DNA of 64,000 nucleotides, taken from positions 3,048,001 through 3,112,000 of the forward strand of contig JAPYXD010000308.1 of NCBI GenBank assembly GCA_030998225.1, given 5' to 3'. This DNA is from Diplolepis rosae. Its lineage: Eukaryota > Arthropoda > Insecta > Hymenoptera > Diplolepididae. The position numbers and the translations under genes are program-made. Of the stretch, positions 28,601 through 39,507 are shown one piece after another; within the stretch, counting starts at the first letter, position 1; every line of letters begins with the position of its first letter. Under the pieces are notes generated by a model, which worked only from the letters and a program-made list of their open reading frames with translations, searched no databases and was not told where the DNA came from.

Positions 28601-31600
28601 GTTAAACTTTCGCTAATTTTGGTTTCGCTCCGCAAACTCAAATTTTAATTTATATTTTTTTTTATCTAGCACAATATGACTGCAATCAAATACAAAAGTC
28701 TGTTTTTACGTCACGTTTTTATTTTCGGAGACAATTGGACGAGTTTGTCAACAAATGGCTTCCCAGTGTTAAACTTTGCTAATTTTGGTTTCGCTCCGCA
28801 AACTCAAATTTTAATTTTTTTTTATGTAGCACATTATGATTGCAAACAAAAACGGTTGTCTCTCTTCATGCCACGATTTTAGTTTCCGAGATAATTGGAC
28901 GGGTTTGTCAAAAAATGGCTTCCCAGTGTTAAACTTTGCTAATTTTGGTTTCGCTGCTCAAACTCAAATTTTAATTTATATTTTTTTTTATGTAGCACAA
29001 TATTACTGCAACCAAAAACGGATTTCTCTTTCCATGCTACGATTTTAGTTTTCGAGATAATTGGACGGGTTTGTCAACAAATGGCTTCCCAGTGTTAAAC
29101 TTTGCTAATTTTGGTTTCGCTCCGCAAACTCAAATTTTAATTTTTTTTTTATGTAGCACATTATGATTGCAAACAAAAACGGTTGTCTCTCTTCATGCCA
29201 CGATTTTAGTTTCCGAGATAATTGGACGGGGTTGTCAAAAAATGGCTTCCCAGTGTTAAACTTTGCTAATTTTGGTTTCGCTCCGCAAACTCAAATTTTA
29301 ATTTATATTTTTTTTTATGTAGCACAATATGATTGCAACCAAAAACGGATGTCTCTTTTCATGCCACGATTTTAGTTTTCGAGATAATTGGACGGGTTTG
29401 TCAACAAATGGCTTCCCAGTGTTAAACTTTGCTAATTTTGGTTTCGCTGCGCAAACTCAAATTTTAATTTATATTTTTTTTTTATGTAGCACAATATTAC
29501 TGCAACCAAAAACGGATGTCTCCTTCCATGCTACGATTTTAGTTTCCGAGATAATTGGACGAGTTTGTCAACAAATGGGTTCTCCGTGTTAAACTGCTAA
29601 TTTTGGTTTCACTCCGCAAACTCAAATTTTAATTTATATTTTTTTTATATAGCACGATATGACTGCAATCAAATACAGAAGTCTGTTTTTACGTCTCGTT
29701 TTTAGTTTCCGAGATAATTGGACGAGTTTGTCAACAAATGGCTTCCCAGTGTTAAACTTTGCTAATTTTGGTTTCGCTGCGCAAACTCAAATTTTAATTT
29801 ATATTTTTTTTTTTATGTAGCACAATATTACTGCAACCAAAAACGGATGTCTCTTTCCATGCTACGATTTTAGTTTCCGAGATAATTGGACGAGTTTGTC
29901 AACAAATCGCTTCCCAGTGTTAAACTTTGCTAATTTTGGTTTCGCTCCGCAAACTCATATTTTAATTTTAATTTTTTTTTTATGTAGCACAATATGACTG
30001 CAACCAAAATCGGATGTCTCTTTTCATGTCGCGTTTATAGTTTTCGAGATAATTGGACGAATTTGTCAAAAAATGGCTTCCCAGTGTTAAACTTTGCTAA
30101 TTTTGGTAACGCTCCGCAAACTCAAATTTTAATTTATATTTTTTTTTATGTAGCACAATATGATTGCAAGCAAATCGGATGTCTCTTTTCATGCCACGAT
30201 TTTAGTTTTCGAGATAATTGGACGGGTTTGTCAACAAATGGCTTCCCAGTGTTAAACTTTGCTAATTTTGGTTTCGATGCGCAAACTCAAATTTTAATTT
30301 ATATTTTTTTTTTTATGTAGCACAATATTACTGCAACCAAAAACGGATGTCTCTTTCCATGCTACGATTTTTGTTTCCGAGATAATTGGACGGGTTTGTC
30401 AACAAATGGCTTCCCAGTGTTAAACTTTGCTAATTTTGGTTTCGCTCCGCAAACTCAAAATTTAATTTATATTTTTTTTTATGTAACACAATATTACTGC
30501 AACCAAAAACGGATGTCTCTTTCCATGCTACGATTTTAGTTTCCGAGATAATTGGACGGGTTTGTCAACAAATGGCTTCCCAGTGTTAAACTTTGCTAAT
30601 TTTGGTTTCGCTCCGCAAACTCAAATTTTAATTTATATTTTTTTTGTGTAGCACAATATGACCGCAACCAAAAATTGATGTCTTTTTTCATGTCGCGTTT
30701 ATAGTTTTCGAGATAATTGAACGAGTTTGTCAACAAATGGGTTCCCCGTGTTAAACTTTGCTAATTTTGGTTTCGCTTCGCAAACTCAAATTTTAATTTA
30801 TATTTTTTTTTTATGTAGCACAACATTACTGCAACCAAAAACGGATGTCTCCTTCCATGCTACGATTTTAGTTTCCGAGATAATTGGACGGGTTTGTCAA
30901 CAAATCGCTTCCCACTGTTAAACTTTGCTAATTTTGGTTTCGCTCCGCAAACTCAAATTTTAATTTTAATTTTTTTTATGTAGCACAATATGACTGCAAC
31001 CAAAATCGGATGTCTCTTTACATGCACCGATTTTAGTTTCCGAGATAATTGTACGAGTTTGTAAACAAATGGCTTCCAAGTGTTAAGCTTTGCTAATTTT
31101 GGTTTGGCCCCGCAAACTCAAATTTAAATTTATATTTTTTTTAATGTAGCACAATATATCTGCATTCAAAAACGAAAGTCTCTTTTCGTGCCACGTTTTT
31201 ACTTTTCGAGATAATTGGACGAGTTTGTCAACAAATGGGTTCCCAGTGTTAAACTGCTAATTTTGTTTTCACTCCGCAAACTCAAATTTCAATTTATATT
31301 TTTTTTTTATGTAGCACAATATGATTGGAACCAAAAACAGATGTCTCTTTTCATGCCACGATTTTAGTTTTCGAGATAATTGGACGGGTTTGTCAACAAA
31401 TGGCTTCCCAGTGTTAAACTTTGCTAATTTTGGTTTCGCACCGCAAACTCAAAGTTTAATTTATATATTTTTTTAATGTAGTACAATGTGACTGAAATCA
31501 AATACAGAAGTCTCTTTTTCGTCACGTTTTCATTTTCCGAGATAATTGTACGAGTTTGTTAACAAATGGCTTCCCAGTGTTAAGCTTTGCTAATTTTGGT

Positions 31601-31639
31601 TTTGCCCCGCAAACTCAAACTTTAATTTATTTATTTTTT

Positions 31640-31800
31640 TAATGTAGCACAATGTGCCTGCAATCAAAAACTGAAATCTCTTTACATGACATGTTTTTAG
31701 CTTTCGAGATAAATCGACGAGTTTTGCCAGAAACGGTGTTCTTTTGTTAAACTTTTAAAATTTATTTTTCTCAGTAAAACATGTTTTTTGGTCAAAACTC
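31640..31800 (+). repeat. Decayed edge unit of the satellite array
   Basis: The last recognisable unit keeps 'gtagcacaatgtg', 'tgcaatcaaaaactgaaatctc', a 'cgagat' box and a weakened 'gttaaactttt', then fades into unrelated sequence near 31,780. Units just inside it (31,300-31,640) are closer to consensus. Higher divergence at array ends is usual for satellites. Confidence 0.75.
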
Positions 31801-33575
31801 ACTATTCTGCAAATTTATTACCGTCTTGTTGATCATACGACGAAAAAAGAAAAAAAAAATTCGTCACACGAGAATTCACAAATTTCAGCTCAATCGTCCC
31901 CTACCTTTGTCCAACGATCCAGTAAAGTGATGTGTTCAGGTCATTGAACTCAACGATATTCATTGCTAGTTTGTACGTTGCCGCATTTACTAAGAAGCGG
32001 GAAAGAGCACTAAGTTTATTCATTTCGCGTCGACATCTAATTTCATCGGAACCATCACTCCTCCCGCTTTTTACATAAAATTATTTTTGTCAGTTTTTCC
32101 GCTTCAAAATTATATTTTATCAGCATAGTTTGAAAATAACTTCAAACGCTCACTAAATAATACAAAAATGGCCAGCATACTTACCAGTAGTTGAGAAAAT
32201 TGCTGTTTTTTAAATACAACGTAGTTAAATAGCTAAATGAAATTTGTACTAATTTTAGGATTAAAAAAATAAATTAAATATATTTAAAGTCATAAAATCG
32301 ATCTACTTCAATATACGCATATGGAGAATAACGAGACGGAACGTTTGAAACTGATATTGAATGAGTTTTCAAAATATAATAAGTCGTCTGCACAAAAATT
32401 GTTCAAATCGATTGGAATTTGGCATACACAGAGAGAAATTTTAGGTTTCACTGACCAAAGTTTTTTTGTTAAAATCGTCTTTACAAAAATTTTGAAGTTC
32501 TCATGACAATCATGGTAGTGGCTGTCATACATTGGAAAAGTATTCACTCCAACTGCAAGGAACGTTACTGAGACCACGATTCTGGTACTTGAAATACCAT
32601 AGCGCTGCGGTTATAGGAACCAAAGTCCATCGTAAAGCCGCGCATAGAGTTTAGTTAAAATGACTAAGTCTACGGACAGTAAATACCCAGCCAAAGTTAT
32701 GTTTGAGGTTATAGGTATGGTTCTCTTAGTTATCAAAATACGAATTCAATTTGATTAGAAAAAATAAAGTTTCACCGAAAAGATCTAAGAAAAATAATCC
32801 GGTATAATGATATTTATGATAACTTTCGTCGATTAAGTTAAAAAATTGTCACTTTTTTCATCACCATAAACTTTTTTTGACTGACTATAGTTTTGACAAA
32901 ATACGACGAGACAGCAACATTGGAACGCATTGCATTGTCCCCGAACAAAATCGAACGAGAATTGGCGGGATTCAACTTAGGCTGCATATCTTTTTGGAAG
33001 TAACTACTTATCTCCAGTGCAGTGCAAGTTAAATTGTGTGACTATTACAAGATTTAATAGTTGTCACGACAGGCTTACCTCGTTGTAAAAATTGAAAGTT
33101 ATACTTGATTTGTCTAGCGCAACAGCGAACGCTGCGGTTGTAGTAACCAAAGGAGCTTGGCAGTACACATAAAGAAAATGTACGTGTACTAACCGTTGGG
33201 GTACGTATAAAGCTGATTCTAATCATCATCTTTGGTCATAACAACCGAATACACAAAAATGTCCAAATTACTGTCATGATAACTATAAAAGTAGTAACTT
33301 CTCTTAACTTTTTTGGTCAAGGCAACTACTGTACAAAAAATTTATGTGCTATGTGCACAGGAACCAAAGCCGATTTCTCTCAGTGTATGCACAATGTATA
33401 ATCTAGTGATATCCAGAAAGTAAACAATACCCTGAAAATACCCTTTTGTCTAAGAATACAATATTAAATTGCAAATAGAGGCCGGTCGGCAACCATGTTT
33501 TTTTTAGTTCGCCGAGAAAAGGTATCGAGGAGACTTTACACTTCAAAAACTTCAAATGAGACATAAATTCACCAC
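31800..33575. other. Low-copy AT-rich DNA, no gene recognised
   Basis: No repeat family or protein similarity is recognised. The longest frame of interest is 32,321-32,506 on the plus strand (61 codons, starting MENNETERLKLILNEF). It overlaps an antisense frame at 32,308-32,577. Neither shows a domain or codon pattern that would make it convincing. Confidence 0.5.
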
Positions 33576-33579
33576 TATA

Positions 33580-33985
33580 TAAGGAAGATTCATGGAATAC
33601 AGAACTCTTGGAACTCTCAGAAATGAGATTTTCAAATTTTTTTGAAAACTTTGAAGTAACATAGTTTTTTGAATTTCAATTTTAGAACAAAATGTTTAAG
33701 GTCTTATTTGTAGAACTATTTGAGAAGAATCCGAACTCTGAACATAACTCTTGGAACTCTCAGAAATGAGATTTTCAATTTTTTTGAAAACTTTCAAGTA
33801 CCATAGTTTTTTGAATTTTTATTTTAGAACAAAGTGTAATTGGACTTATTTGTAGAACTATTTGAGAAGAATCCAGAACTCTAAACAGAAGTCTTGGAAC
33901 TCTCAGAAATGAGATTTTCAAATTTTTTTGAAAACTTTGAAGTACCATAGTTTTTTGAATTTTGATTATAGAACAAACTATAATG
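33580..33985 (+). repeat. 143-bp tandem repeat, about 2.8 copies
   Basis: The phrase 'cttggaactctcagaaatga' occurs at 33,607, 33,750 and 33,893, exactly 143 bp apart. Each is followed by 'gagattttcaa', a T run, 'gaaaactt', 'catagttttttgaatt' and 'tagaacaaa'. The third copy ends near 33,985. Copies differ by scattered substitutions. Confidence 0.9.
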
Positions 33986-34075
33986 CGTGAAGTTAGCTCC
34001 GCATTTCGAAAATCGCAGTTTTATGCATTAAAATGCCAGAACTATTCCTGAAACCTATCAGGAACTCTAGAACTA

Positions 34076-34312
34076 TTGCAATCGAAGTCAGAACTCACAT
34101 CAAATTTGAAAAATATTGATAGTGTGGAGCCAACTTCACAGACATCCGATTTTGTGCCAAAGAATCGTAATTTGCGGGAAGTGTTGATTTTCTTCTTTCA
34201 TTCGAAGAAAACGGCGGCTGAAGCGCATCGAGAGCTCCAAAAAGTTTACGGAGATGCTGCTCTAAGTGAAACTCGTATAAAGACATCGAAAAATGACTTT
34301 ATTCGTGGATAG
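34076..34312 (+). pseudogene. Fragment of a mariner transposase N-terminus
   Basis: From about 34,151 the 78-codon frame reads like the DNA-binding helix-turn-helix of mariner transposases (IS630-Tc1-mariner superfamily): 'NRNLREVLIFFF', then 'SKKTAAEAHRELQKVYGDAA'. Similarity is lost after 'LSET', where the second helix-turn-helix should follow, and the frame closes 15 codons later. No DDD catalytic domain or terminal repeats were found nearby. The first 25 codons look unrelated and probably lie outside the element. It is a truncated fossil. Confidence 0.75.
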
Positions 34313-34629
34313 TCTCAAAATATGAACACTTTTCGATTATTAAATATAATAATGTGGGACATCAGTGTGCTCAAAATTTAATACTTTTCTGAAATTAGAA
34401 AACCTTTCTTTGTGCTTAAGGCGCGGATTACTTTCATTCGTTACTACGTGAATAGGTAGGGGAGATCGGAGTAGAACAGGACACCGGAGTAAAGAAATAA
34501 TATATATTTTCAGAAATCTTTAATGTGCGCTTGCATACTTTACTCTACACTTCCGAATTTTACCGAACTATGATTCATTCTTGAACATTTGTTAGATCAC
34601 AAATAATTACTTTAATACTAAATTATTTT

Positions 34630-34702
34630 CAACTTGTCCATATGTCCCAAGTTTGATCGTAAGTTTAGTGAAATTACTCGAACTATTTTTCTCCGTGTAG
34701 TT
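34630..34702 (+). repeat. Partial copy of a dispersed repeat (3' end only)
   Basis: 'tatgtcccaagttt', 'gtgaaattactcgaactatt' and 'tttctccgtgta' match the 3' end of the copies at 35,205 and 56,916. Only about 70 bp are recognisable. Confidence 0.65.
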
Positions 34703-35204
34703 ATAATGAAATTTTTTTATCAAATGTCAATTAAGTAAATAATGAATAAATGAAATATATTACCTGAAATTTTTTTATTTCTTACGAATAATTTATGCAA
34801 AAATTTGATTTTTACTCAATTGAGGACCAAAAACTTTAGTTACGACACTGGTAGATTCTCACAAGCTCAGAATAATTTTTGCAGTCACTATATAAGAAAG
34901 TTCCAATCAATACAAATTTCTAAATTTAAGGTCTTAGCGTTGTAAGCGTACATGTGCGTGATTTCGACGAAAGCATATTGTTCTACACATAAATATAAGT
35001 GTCGTATTAGGTTTATATATGTAAGGTTATATGTACAAGTGTAGTTGTGATGGAAAATATCATTGGCAGCGATTGACTGGTGTGTATGTATTTGTATGCT
35101 GTTTATGTACGTATCTATTGGATGACTAATGGTAGGCTCGGGATAAGATTTTTTTTCACTCAAAGGACCATATTACTGCTGGTTAAAGTCACATGCTCTA
35201 TGCT

Positions 35205-35490
35205 CACAGTTTATCGAACTATCATTTGAAGCTCCTCGAGCTTCAGTGATATAGTTATACATTTCACGTGAACCCATTCACGCATCTGATGCCTTGTCCT
35301 CGATCGCGTTTTACTGAACCCTTCATTATTCTCTACAAGTATGTAACGTTCATTATCATCCACGTTGGGTAATTTGTGTATTGATCAAATTCATTTTACT
35401 CAACGAGGGTTTAAAATATGTTAAAATGTCCTTATGTCCAAAGTTTAACAGGCAGAGTCGAGTAAAATTTTTTGAACTACTTTTTCCTTT
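35205..35490 (+). repeat. Dispersed repeat, copy 1 of about 286 bp
   Basis: This stretch aligns along its whole length with 56,916-57,202. Shared words in order are 'tttgaagc', 'cctc-agc', 'atatttca-gt', 'aaccca', 'acgcat', 'cgttttact', 'atgtaacg', 'gtatgtatcaaat'-like, 'aaatgtcctta', 'gagt-gagtaaaatt' and 'aactatttt'. Internal 'ttttactcaac' words and their complement near the 3' end suggest a small inverted-repeat element. No coding capacity. Confidence 0.75.
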
Positions 35491-35793
35491 CAAATATATA
35501 TTCTTTGAGATAAATAAAATCTATTCGTCTTCCTTACAAAGTTCCTCGAAGATTAATTTTTTTAAATTAGTCCCAATCTAGTATGCTCCATATATAAGAT
35601 GACAATTTTCTCAATCCTAGAAAAATTTCCTCGATCTAAGTATGTTTCGCTTTAAAAGTAGTTTAAAAGATGAAAAATCCTGAAAAATCGCCAAATATCA
35701 CGTTATTTCTTTACCTATTAGCAAAACTAATGCCACTGGCGACTTCTTTTACTTTTATTGGAGTTGGATTTAATTGGGTTTTTCATATTGCAG

Positions 35794-36002
35794 GATGTCG
35801 CATCAAATTTCTGTTGAACCTCAGTGTGCTGAACCGTTTTTGGGCCCCACTATGGCTCAAGCCTGTCCTGGATCACAATTCATGATATTTATGACACTCT
35901 TGGATACATTTATACGAACAAGAAGAGAAATTTCACAATTATGCGAAAGAGTAATCCCTGTTAACCCTGCTGAGAATTATTATGATTTCATAGTGGTTGG
36001 AG
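35794..36002 (+). CDS. N-terminal exon of a GMC oxidoreductase (glucose dehydrogenase-like), partial gene
   Basis: ATG at 35,795 opens a 69-codon exon. It sits directly after a good 3' splice site (T-rich tract then 'ttgcag' ending at 35,793) and ends before a consensus donor 'gtaagt' at 36,003, phase 1. The peptide has a hydrophobic segment (FMIFMTLLDTFI) as expected for the signal region. It then reads 'ENYYDFIVVGG', the first beta strand of the FAD-binding fold of insect GMC oxidoreductases, exactly where the GxGxxG dinucleotide-binding motif begins. Family members oxidise glucose, choline or other alcohols using FAD, often secreted. The exon stops inside the motif, and no following exon was found up to 64,000. 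The rest is either beyond a first intron longer than 28 kb or lost. The product is probably not complete within this window. Confidence 0.72.
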
Positions 36003-36008
36003 GTAAGT
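36003..36008 (+). promoter_or_regulatory. 5' splice donor of the GMC exon
   Basis: 'gtaagt' follows exon base 36,002. A read-through would stop two codons later (K then TAA), so splicing is needed for a functional product. Confidence 0.65.
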
Positions 36009-37685
36009 AAATTCAATTTCTATCATTTGGAATTCCGATTTAAAATCAAATTTAATTAAGTTTTTAAATAATTAAATTGATACATGTTTCGTTCAACAAA
36101 ACTCAGGAATGATTTATGTATTTTTTAAATATTCAAACGCTCTATTCACACGTATACAGGGTGTCCAATGAGAGCTGTAGTTAATTTAAGGAGTGCATAG
36201 AAAGCCAAAAAATGAACAAAAAAGTCCCGAAACATTTTTGGGTCCAAGGCTTATTTTTGGAATTACAAAGGGTACAAGTTGTATGTACCTGTGTGCATGT
36301 GTGGCATGCGCGTGTCGAGTGAGCCAAGAAGTTCCCCCACCGAAGCGCTCGACGAAGTAGAGGCCATTACACCGTCCGCTAATGCTCGAATTTGACCAAA
36401 CTGAGAGATAATCTTGCATGAATTCTTTATACCTTTTTTTGAATAACAAATTGAATAAATTCAATAATCAAAGTACAGTCGAGTGTTGTTTATATCAAGT
36501 TCTTCGCTCATCTCCACGCTCCACCATTTCATCATCACATGATGCAGATAGCCAATGACTGAATAACATGTCTACTATTATATTTCTCAGAATAAATCTG
36601 AATGCAGTAATAAACAACTTTCAATTTTTTTATTTCTTAACATACTCAAATAATATTATGTAAAACTACATGTATGGATATTATAATAATTTATGTTTCT
36701 GTAATGCCTTGCTTGCAAATTCAATCTTAAATGTGTTTTCCGTGAAGCTGATATAAAAAATCGTTTCTTGAAAAATACACGGCTTCGTCCACTCGTGAAA
36801 ATCACCATAAACGTCTCGAATTTCTTAACTAGGCATAGGACAATAGCCTTCTTCAAGGAGGAAAGGAACCTCTCAGGATTGCTCATATAAAAAAAAAAAA
36901 AAAAATTGTCAGTCAGCAAAGCCACATGTCCCGAGTCGGTTTTTAAAACAGTTCAGATCATTCTGTGAGAGACTCCGGTAACAAAGTCTTCACGAAAAGT
37001 TTTCAAAAATGTAAACCTTGTTCGCGTTTTGCCATTGATAACCAATTTGGCATCCTTCTTTAATAATAAAATTTTTTTTTAAATTCCGGTCGATTCGTGT
37101 GCAAATTTTTTTATGTTTTTTCATTCATCCGGTTTTTTATTCACAGTGAACTTTAATTTTTTTTTCAATTCGTGATGCTGCATACTGGACTACTTCATTT
37201 TGAATTGCAAGCTATGAGATAAGTTTTTGAATTCTATGATAATCCTCATATTAATTATCTCATATATTCTAATGTTTTACAGAAATTTTGAATTAATCTT
37301 TGAATTTATGGCACTGAAGAGGGCCCCCATATGTGGCCGAATCGTTTGCCTTGCTTTCTTTTTGCGTATTTTTATATCTAATAGTGATAATTTTAATTGA
37401 AGAAAATAAAAAGAATCTGACCCCATGCCAAAATAACGAGAAATGGACAAAAAATAACAAATAACAATGCATGGGACTCACTAACAAGTAACGCCGTGGA
37501 AATATCACTTACCAATTTTGATGGGACTTTGCAAACTTGTACTATTATCAAAAATGATCGACACACATTTTTTTTATGTCGGTAAAGATGCATTTTAAAT
37601 GGTGAAAACCACCCCTCAAAGATTAGGGGTCGTTTTCACATTTCAGGTATAATCAAGTAAGTGATTTACAAGGTGAAATGATTTT
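36009..37685. other. Putative intron or intergenic DNA, no further exon seen
   Basis: AT-rich sequence. 'tatacagggtgtcc' at 36,157 resembles a mariner-type end, but no partner was found. A frame on the minus strand (36,186-36,464) is weakly reminiscent of retroelement Pol and is not called. There is a poly-A run at 36,890-36,904. Confidence 0.5.
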
Positions 37686-37694
37686 AAGGGGTTT

Positions 37695-37955
37695 TTGAGG
37701 TTGTTGAATTCTAATCTCAGGTCAAAATTACGACACTTGAAATGTCGGATCCATTACGGCGTCTAGGTCTATCAAAAGTTCACATTTTTCTTATAAAATT
37801 TTCTATCACATGATTTGTAATGTTTAAAATTTAAATTTGTGATTTTTAAGGTCGTTGAATTGAAATCTGAGGTTAATGTTACAAAATTCAAAATGGCGAA
37901 TTCAATATAGCGTCTTGATTTATCTAAATTTCGTATCTTTCTTGTAAGAGTTTGC
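37695..37955 (+). repeat. Two-copy direct repeat of about 151 bp
   Basis: 'ggttgttgaatt..aatctcagg' at 37,699 and 'ggtcgttgaatt..aatctgagg' at 37,850 start two diverged copies. Each continues with a weakly matching 'cttgaaatgtcggat' / 'attcaaaatggcgaat' segment, then 'agcgtct'-like words and 'tttcttgtaa'. Identity is modest. Confidence 0.6.
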
Positions 37956-38211
37956 AAGCTTGAGGTTTTTTACGTCTTCAAAAAATTGTGACATGCATTT
38001 TGACATGCACAATGATTACCTACGCGTAAAAAAAATATGAAAATAAATACTTGCGAACCTCTCTTTGGTTGTTGCCGGGTTTGGCAGAGAGCAAAATGGG
38101 GCGATAATATTTCCCTTCGATTACAAAATTTTTCAAATTGTGGGAATTCCTATCAAAATCGGTGAGTGACAGTTCCGCAGTGTTACTTGTGAGTAAATTT
38201 AGTCTACTTAA

Positions 38212-38228
38212 CCTTTTAGCTGCAGGGG
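38212..38228 (+). repeat. Left terminal inverted repeat of the piggyBac-like element
   Basis: Reads 'ccttttagctgcagggg', directly preceded by TTAA. The partner lies at 47,185-47,201. Confidence 0.9.
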
Positions 38229-38600
38229 TTCATTAATGTTTTTAGGCACCATTTGATGTTTTGAATACGTAAAAAATAGTTGTAAAATTTTTCGAAACAT
38301 TGTTGACCTTGGAAATCGGTATTTCAAGGTCAAATTTCATTTTTAGTAGAAGCGAGAATTTCAGAGTGTTTTTCTACGTAATTTGATGGACTGAATACAA
38401 AAAAAATACTGAAAAAAATCACTGAGGTATCCTTGACCTTTAAAATCTACAGTCAAGGTCACATTTCATTTTTTGCATAAGTGAAAGTTGGAGATGGCTT
38501 TTCAGCGACATTGATGCGCTAAAAATGGGAAAAACAGTGAAAAAAAATCCTCAAAGCATATTTGACATTGAAAATGTCTATTTCGAGGTGAAATTTTAGT
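38225..38600 (+). repeat. Left subterminal repeats of the piggyBac-like element, unit about 125-130 bp
   Basis: Three imperfect copies contain, in order, 'atttgatg', 'ctgaatac' (variants), a run of A, 'gaccttg-aaatc' and 'tcaaggtcaaatttcattttt'. The same unit appears in inverted orientation near the right end (41,735-41,925). Long subterminal repeats are often transposase binding or regulatory regions; that role is inferred. Confidence 0.75.
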
Positions 38601-38928
38601 TTCCAGCACGAACGCTGTGAGCTTTAACCTCATATCTCAAGGTTAAATAAAATACTGCGGCATTCATTCTCAGCATGATCTAAGATCAACGACGTGAACG
38701 CGAAATTTTTTTTTACTAATTTGGTCTGGGAGTTGGTACATCTTTGTTGTTGGTGCACTGAGTACGAAACAAATATCATCACATATTGCAGAAACTCATC
38801 TCATGTTCAAAAATACTTGACTGTCAATAAGTTAATTCATTGTTAGTATCTACAAGAGGATTAGCACTCGGTTTTTTTTTCTGTAGAGGAATGCATTTTT
38901 TACTCATTCACTTCTATACATTTATAAT

Positions 38929-39505
38929 ATGTTGCAGATTGCTACTCAAAATCCTATCACTCAATCTTCCCAAATGAAAGCTCGGTCCCCTGTAACAAAA
39001 ACAGAATTGGAAAAGTTTCTTGGCCTTTCGATTCAAATGGGCCATGTCCAGAAAGACGATCTGCAAAGTTATTGGTCCACAGATCTTTTGCTACACGCTC
39101 CAATTTTTGGTCAAATAATGTCTCACGATAGATATATTCACATCCTGCGATGTTTACATTTTCATGATAATGGAGAAGTCGTAAATTATCCTTTAGTGAA
39201 AATAAAGTCAGTAATAGGACACGTACAAAGTAAATTTTCAGCAGTTCTTACTCCAGGAAAAAATCTGTGCATAGATGAAAGTATTATTATGGAAAGGTAG
39301 GCTTTGATTCAAGCAATATATTCCTTTGAAGAGAAATCGCTTTAGCATCAAGCTCTACATGATTGCAGACTGCGAGACGGGATTCATATTGGGTTTTGTT
39401 GTTTACACTGGTGCAGTCACTGATTATCAGAAGTTTGATTTGGGTGTTACTGCTTATATTATACCTCACTTTTTAAAACCTTATTTTTATAAGGGTCATG
39501 TTGTA
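38929..39505 (+). pseudogene. piggyBac-like transposase, 5' part (DDE domain with first two catalytic Asp)
   Basis: The frame from 38,929 reads 'TELEKFLGLSIQMG', 'YWSTDLLL', 'HDRYIHILRCLHFHDN' and 'LCIDES', the hallmark of the PGBD/piggyBac DDE domain. The first catalytic Asp is at 39,274-39,276. A stop (TAG 39,298-39,300) and a frameshift follow. The next frame (from 39,326) continues with 'NRFSIKLYMIADCETGFI', where the second catalytic Asp is at 39,368-39,370, then 'FLKPYFYKGHVVY', where it is cut at 39,506 by a nested transposon. The usual N-terminal region upstream of 'ATQNP' is not clearly visible, so the true start is unknown; a splice acceptor 'tgttgcag' ends at 38,937. The gene would have mediated cut-and-paste transposition at TTAA. 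Confidence 0.88.
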
Positions 39506-39507
39506 TA

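Larger units (their letters stand above)
1..31780 (+). repeat. 166-bp satellite DNA array, about 190 units, head to tail
   Basis: Every part of this stretch is a variant of one unit of about 166 bp, always in the same orientation. Unit landmarks in order are 'gtagcacaat', 'gactgcaa', 'cgagataattgg', 'tcaacaaatggcttccca', 'aaactttgctaatttt', 'caaactcaaa', then 'aatttatat' followed by a run of 7-11 T. Unit spacing is seen directly, for example identical starts at 502 and 668. Three main unit types alternate: one with 'tacgtcacg', one with 'catgccacg' and one with 'catgtcgcg'. The array has no visible foreign insertion and begins before the window. A unit near nucleosome length with a phased T tract is common in centromeric or pericentromeric satellites; that role is inference. 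Because 166 is not a multiple of 3, the short 60-108 codon frames on both strands do not persist between units and are not taken as genes. Confidence 0.97.

Noticed and set aside
1..31700. Dozens of 60-108 codon open frames on both strands with similar peptides
   Set aside because: They are readings of the satellite unit. 166 bp is not a multiple of three, frames stop within one or two units, and both strands are equally open.
1..31780. Regularly spaced repeats resembling a CRISPR array
   Set aside because: The repeats are contiguous 166-bp units with no unique spacers, in a eukaryotic setting.
32308..32577. Overlapping frames on both strands (61 and 89 codons)
   Set aside because: They overlap each other, have no recognisable domain and no splice signals; chance is the simplest explanation.
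34888..35163. 91-codon minus-strand frame
   Set aside because: Low-complexity Tyr/His/Ile-rich translation of AT-rich 'tatgta' sequence with no domain.
36157..36185. 'tatacagggtgtcc' as a mariner-type transposon end
   Set aside because: No inverted partner was found within several kilobases, and there is no transposase nearby.
36186..36464. Minus-strand frame with 'KKRYKEFMQDYLS' as a retroelement Pol fragment
   Set aside because: Similarity is limited to about 13 residues and does not continue in any frame.
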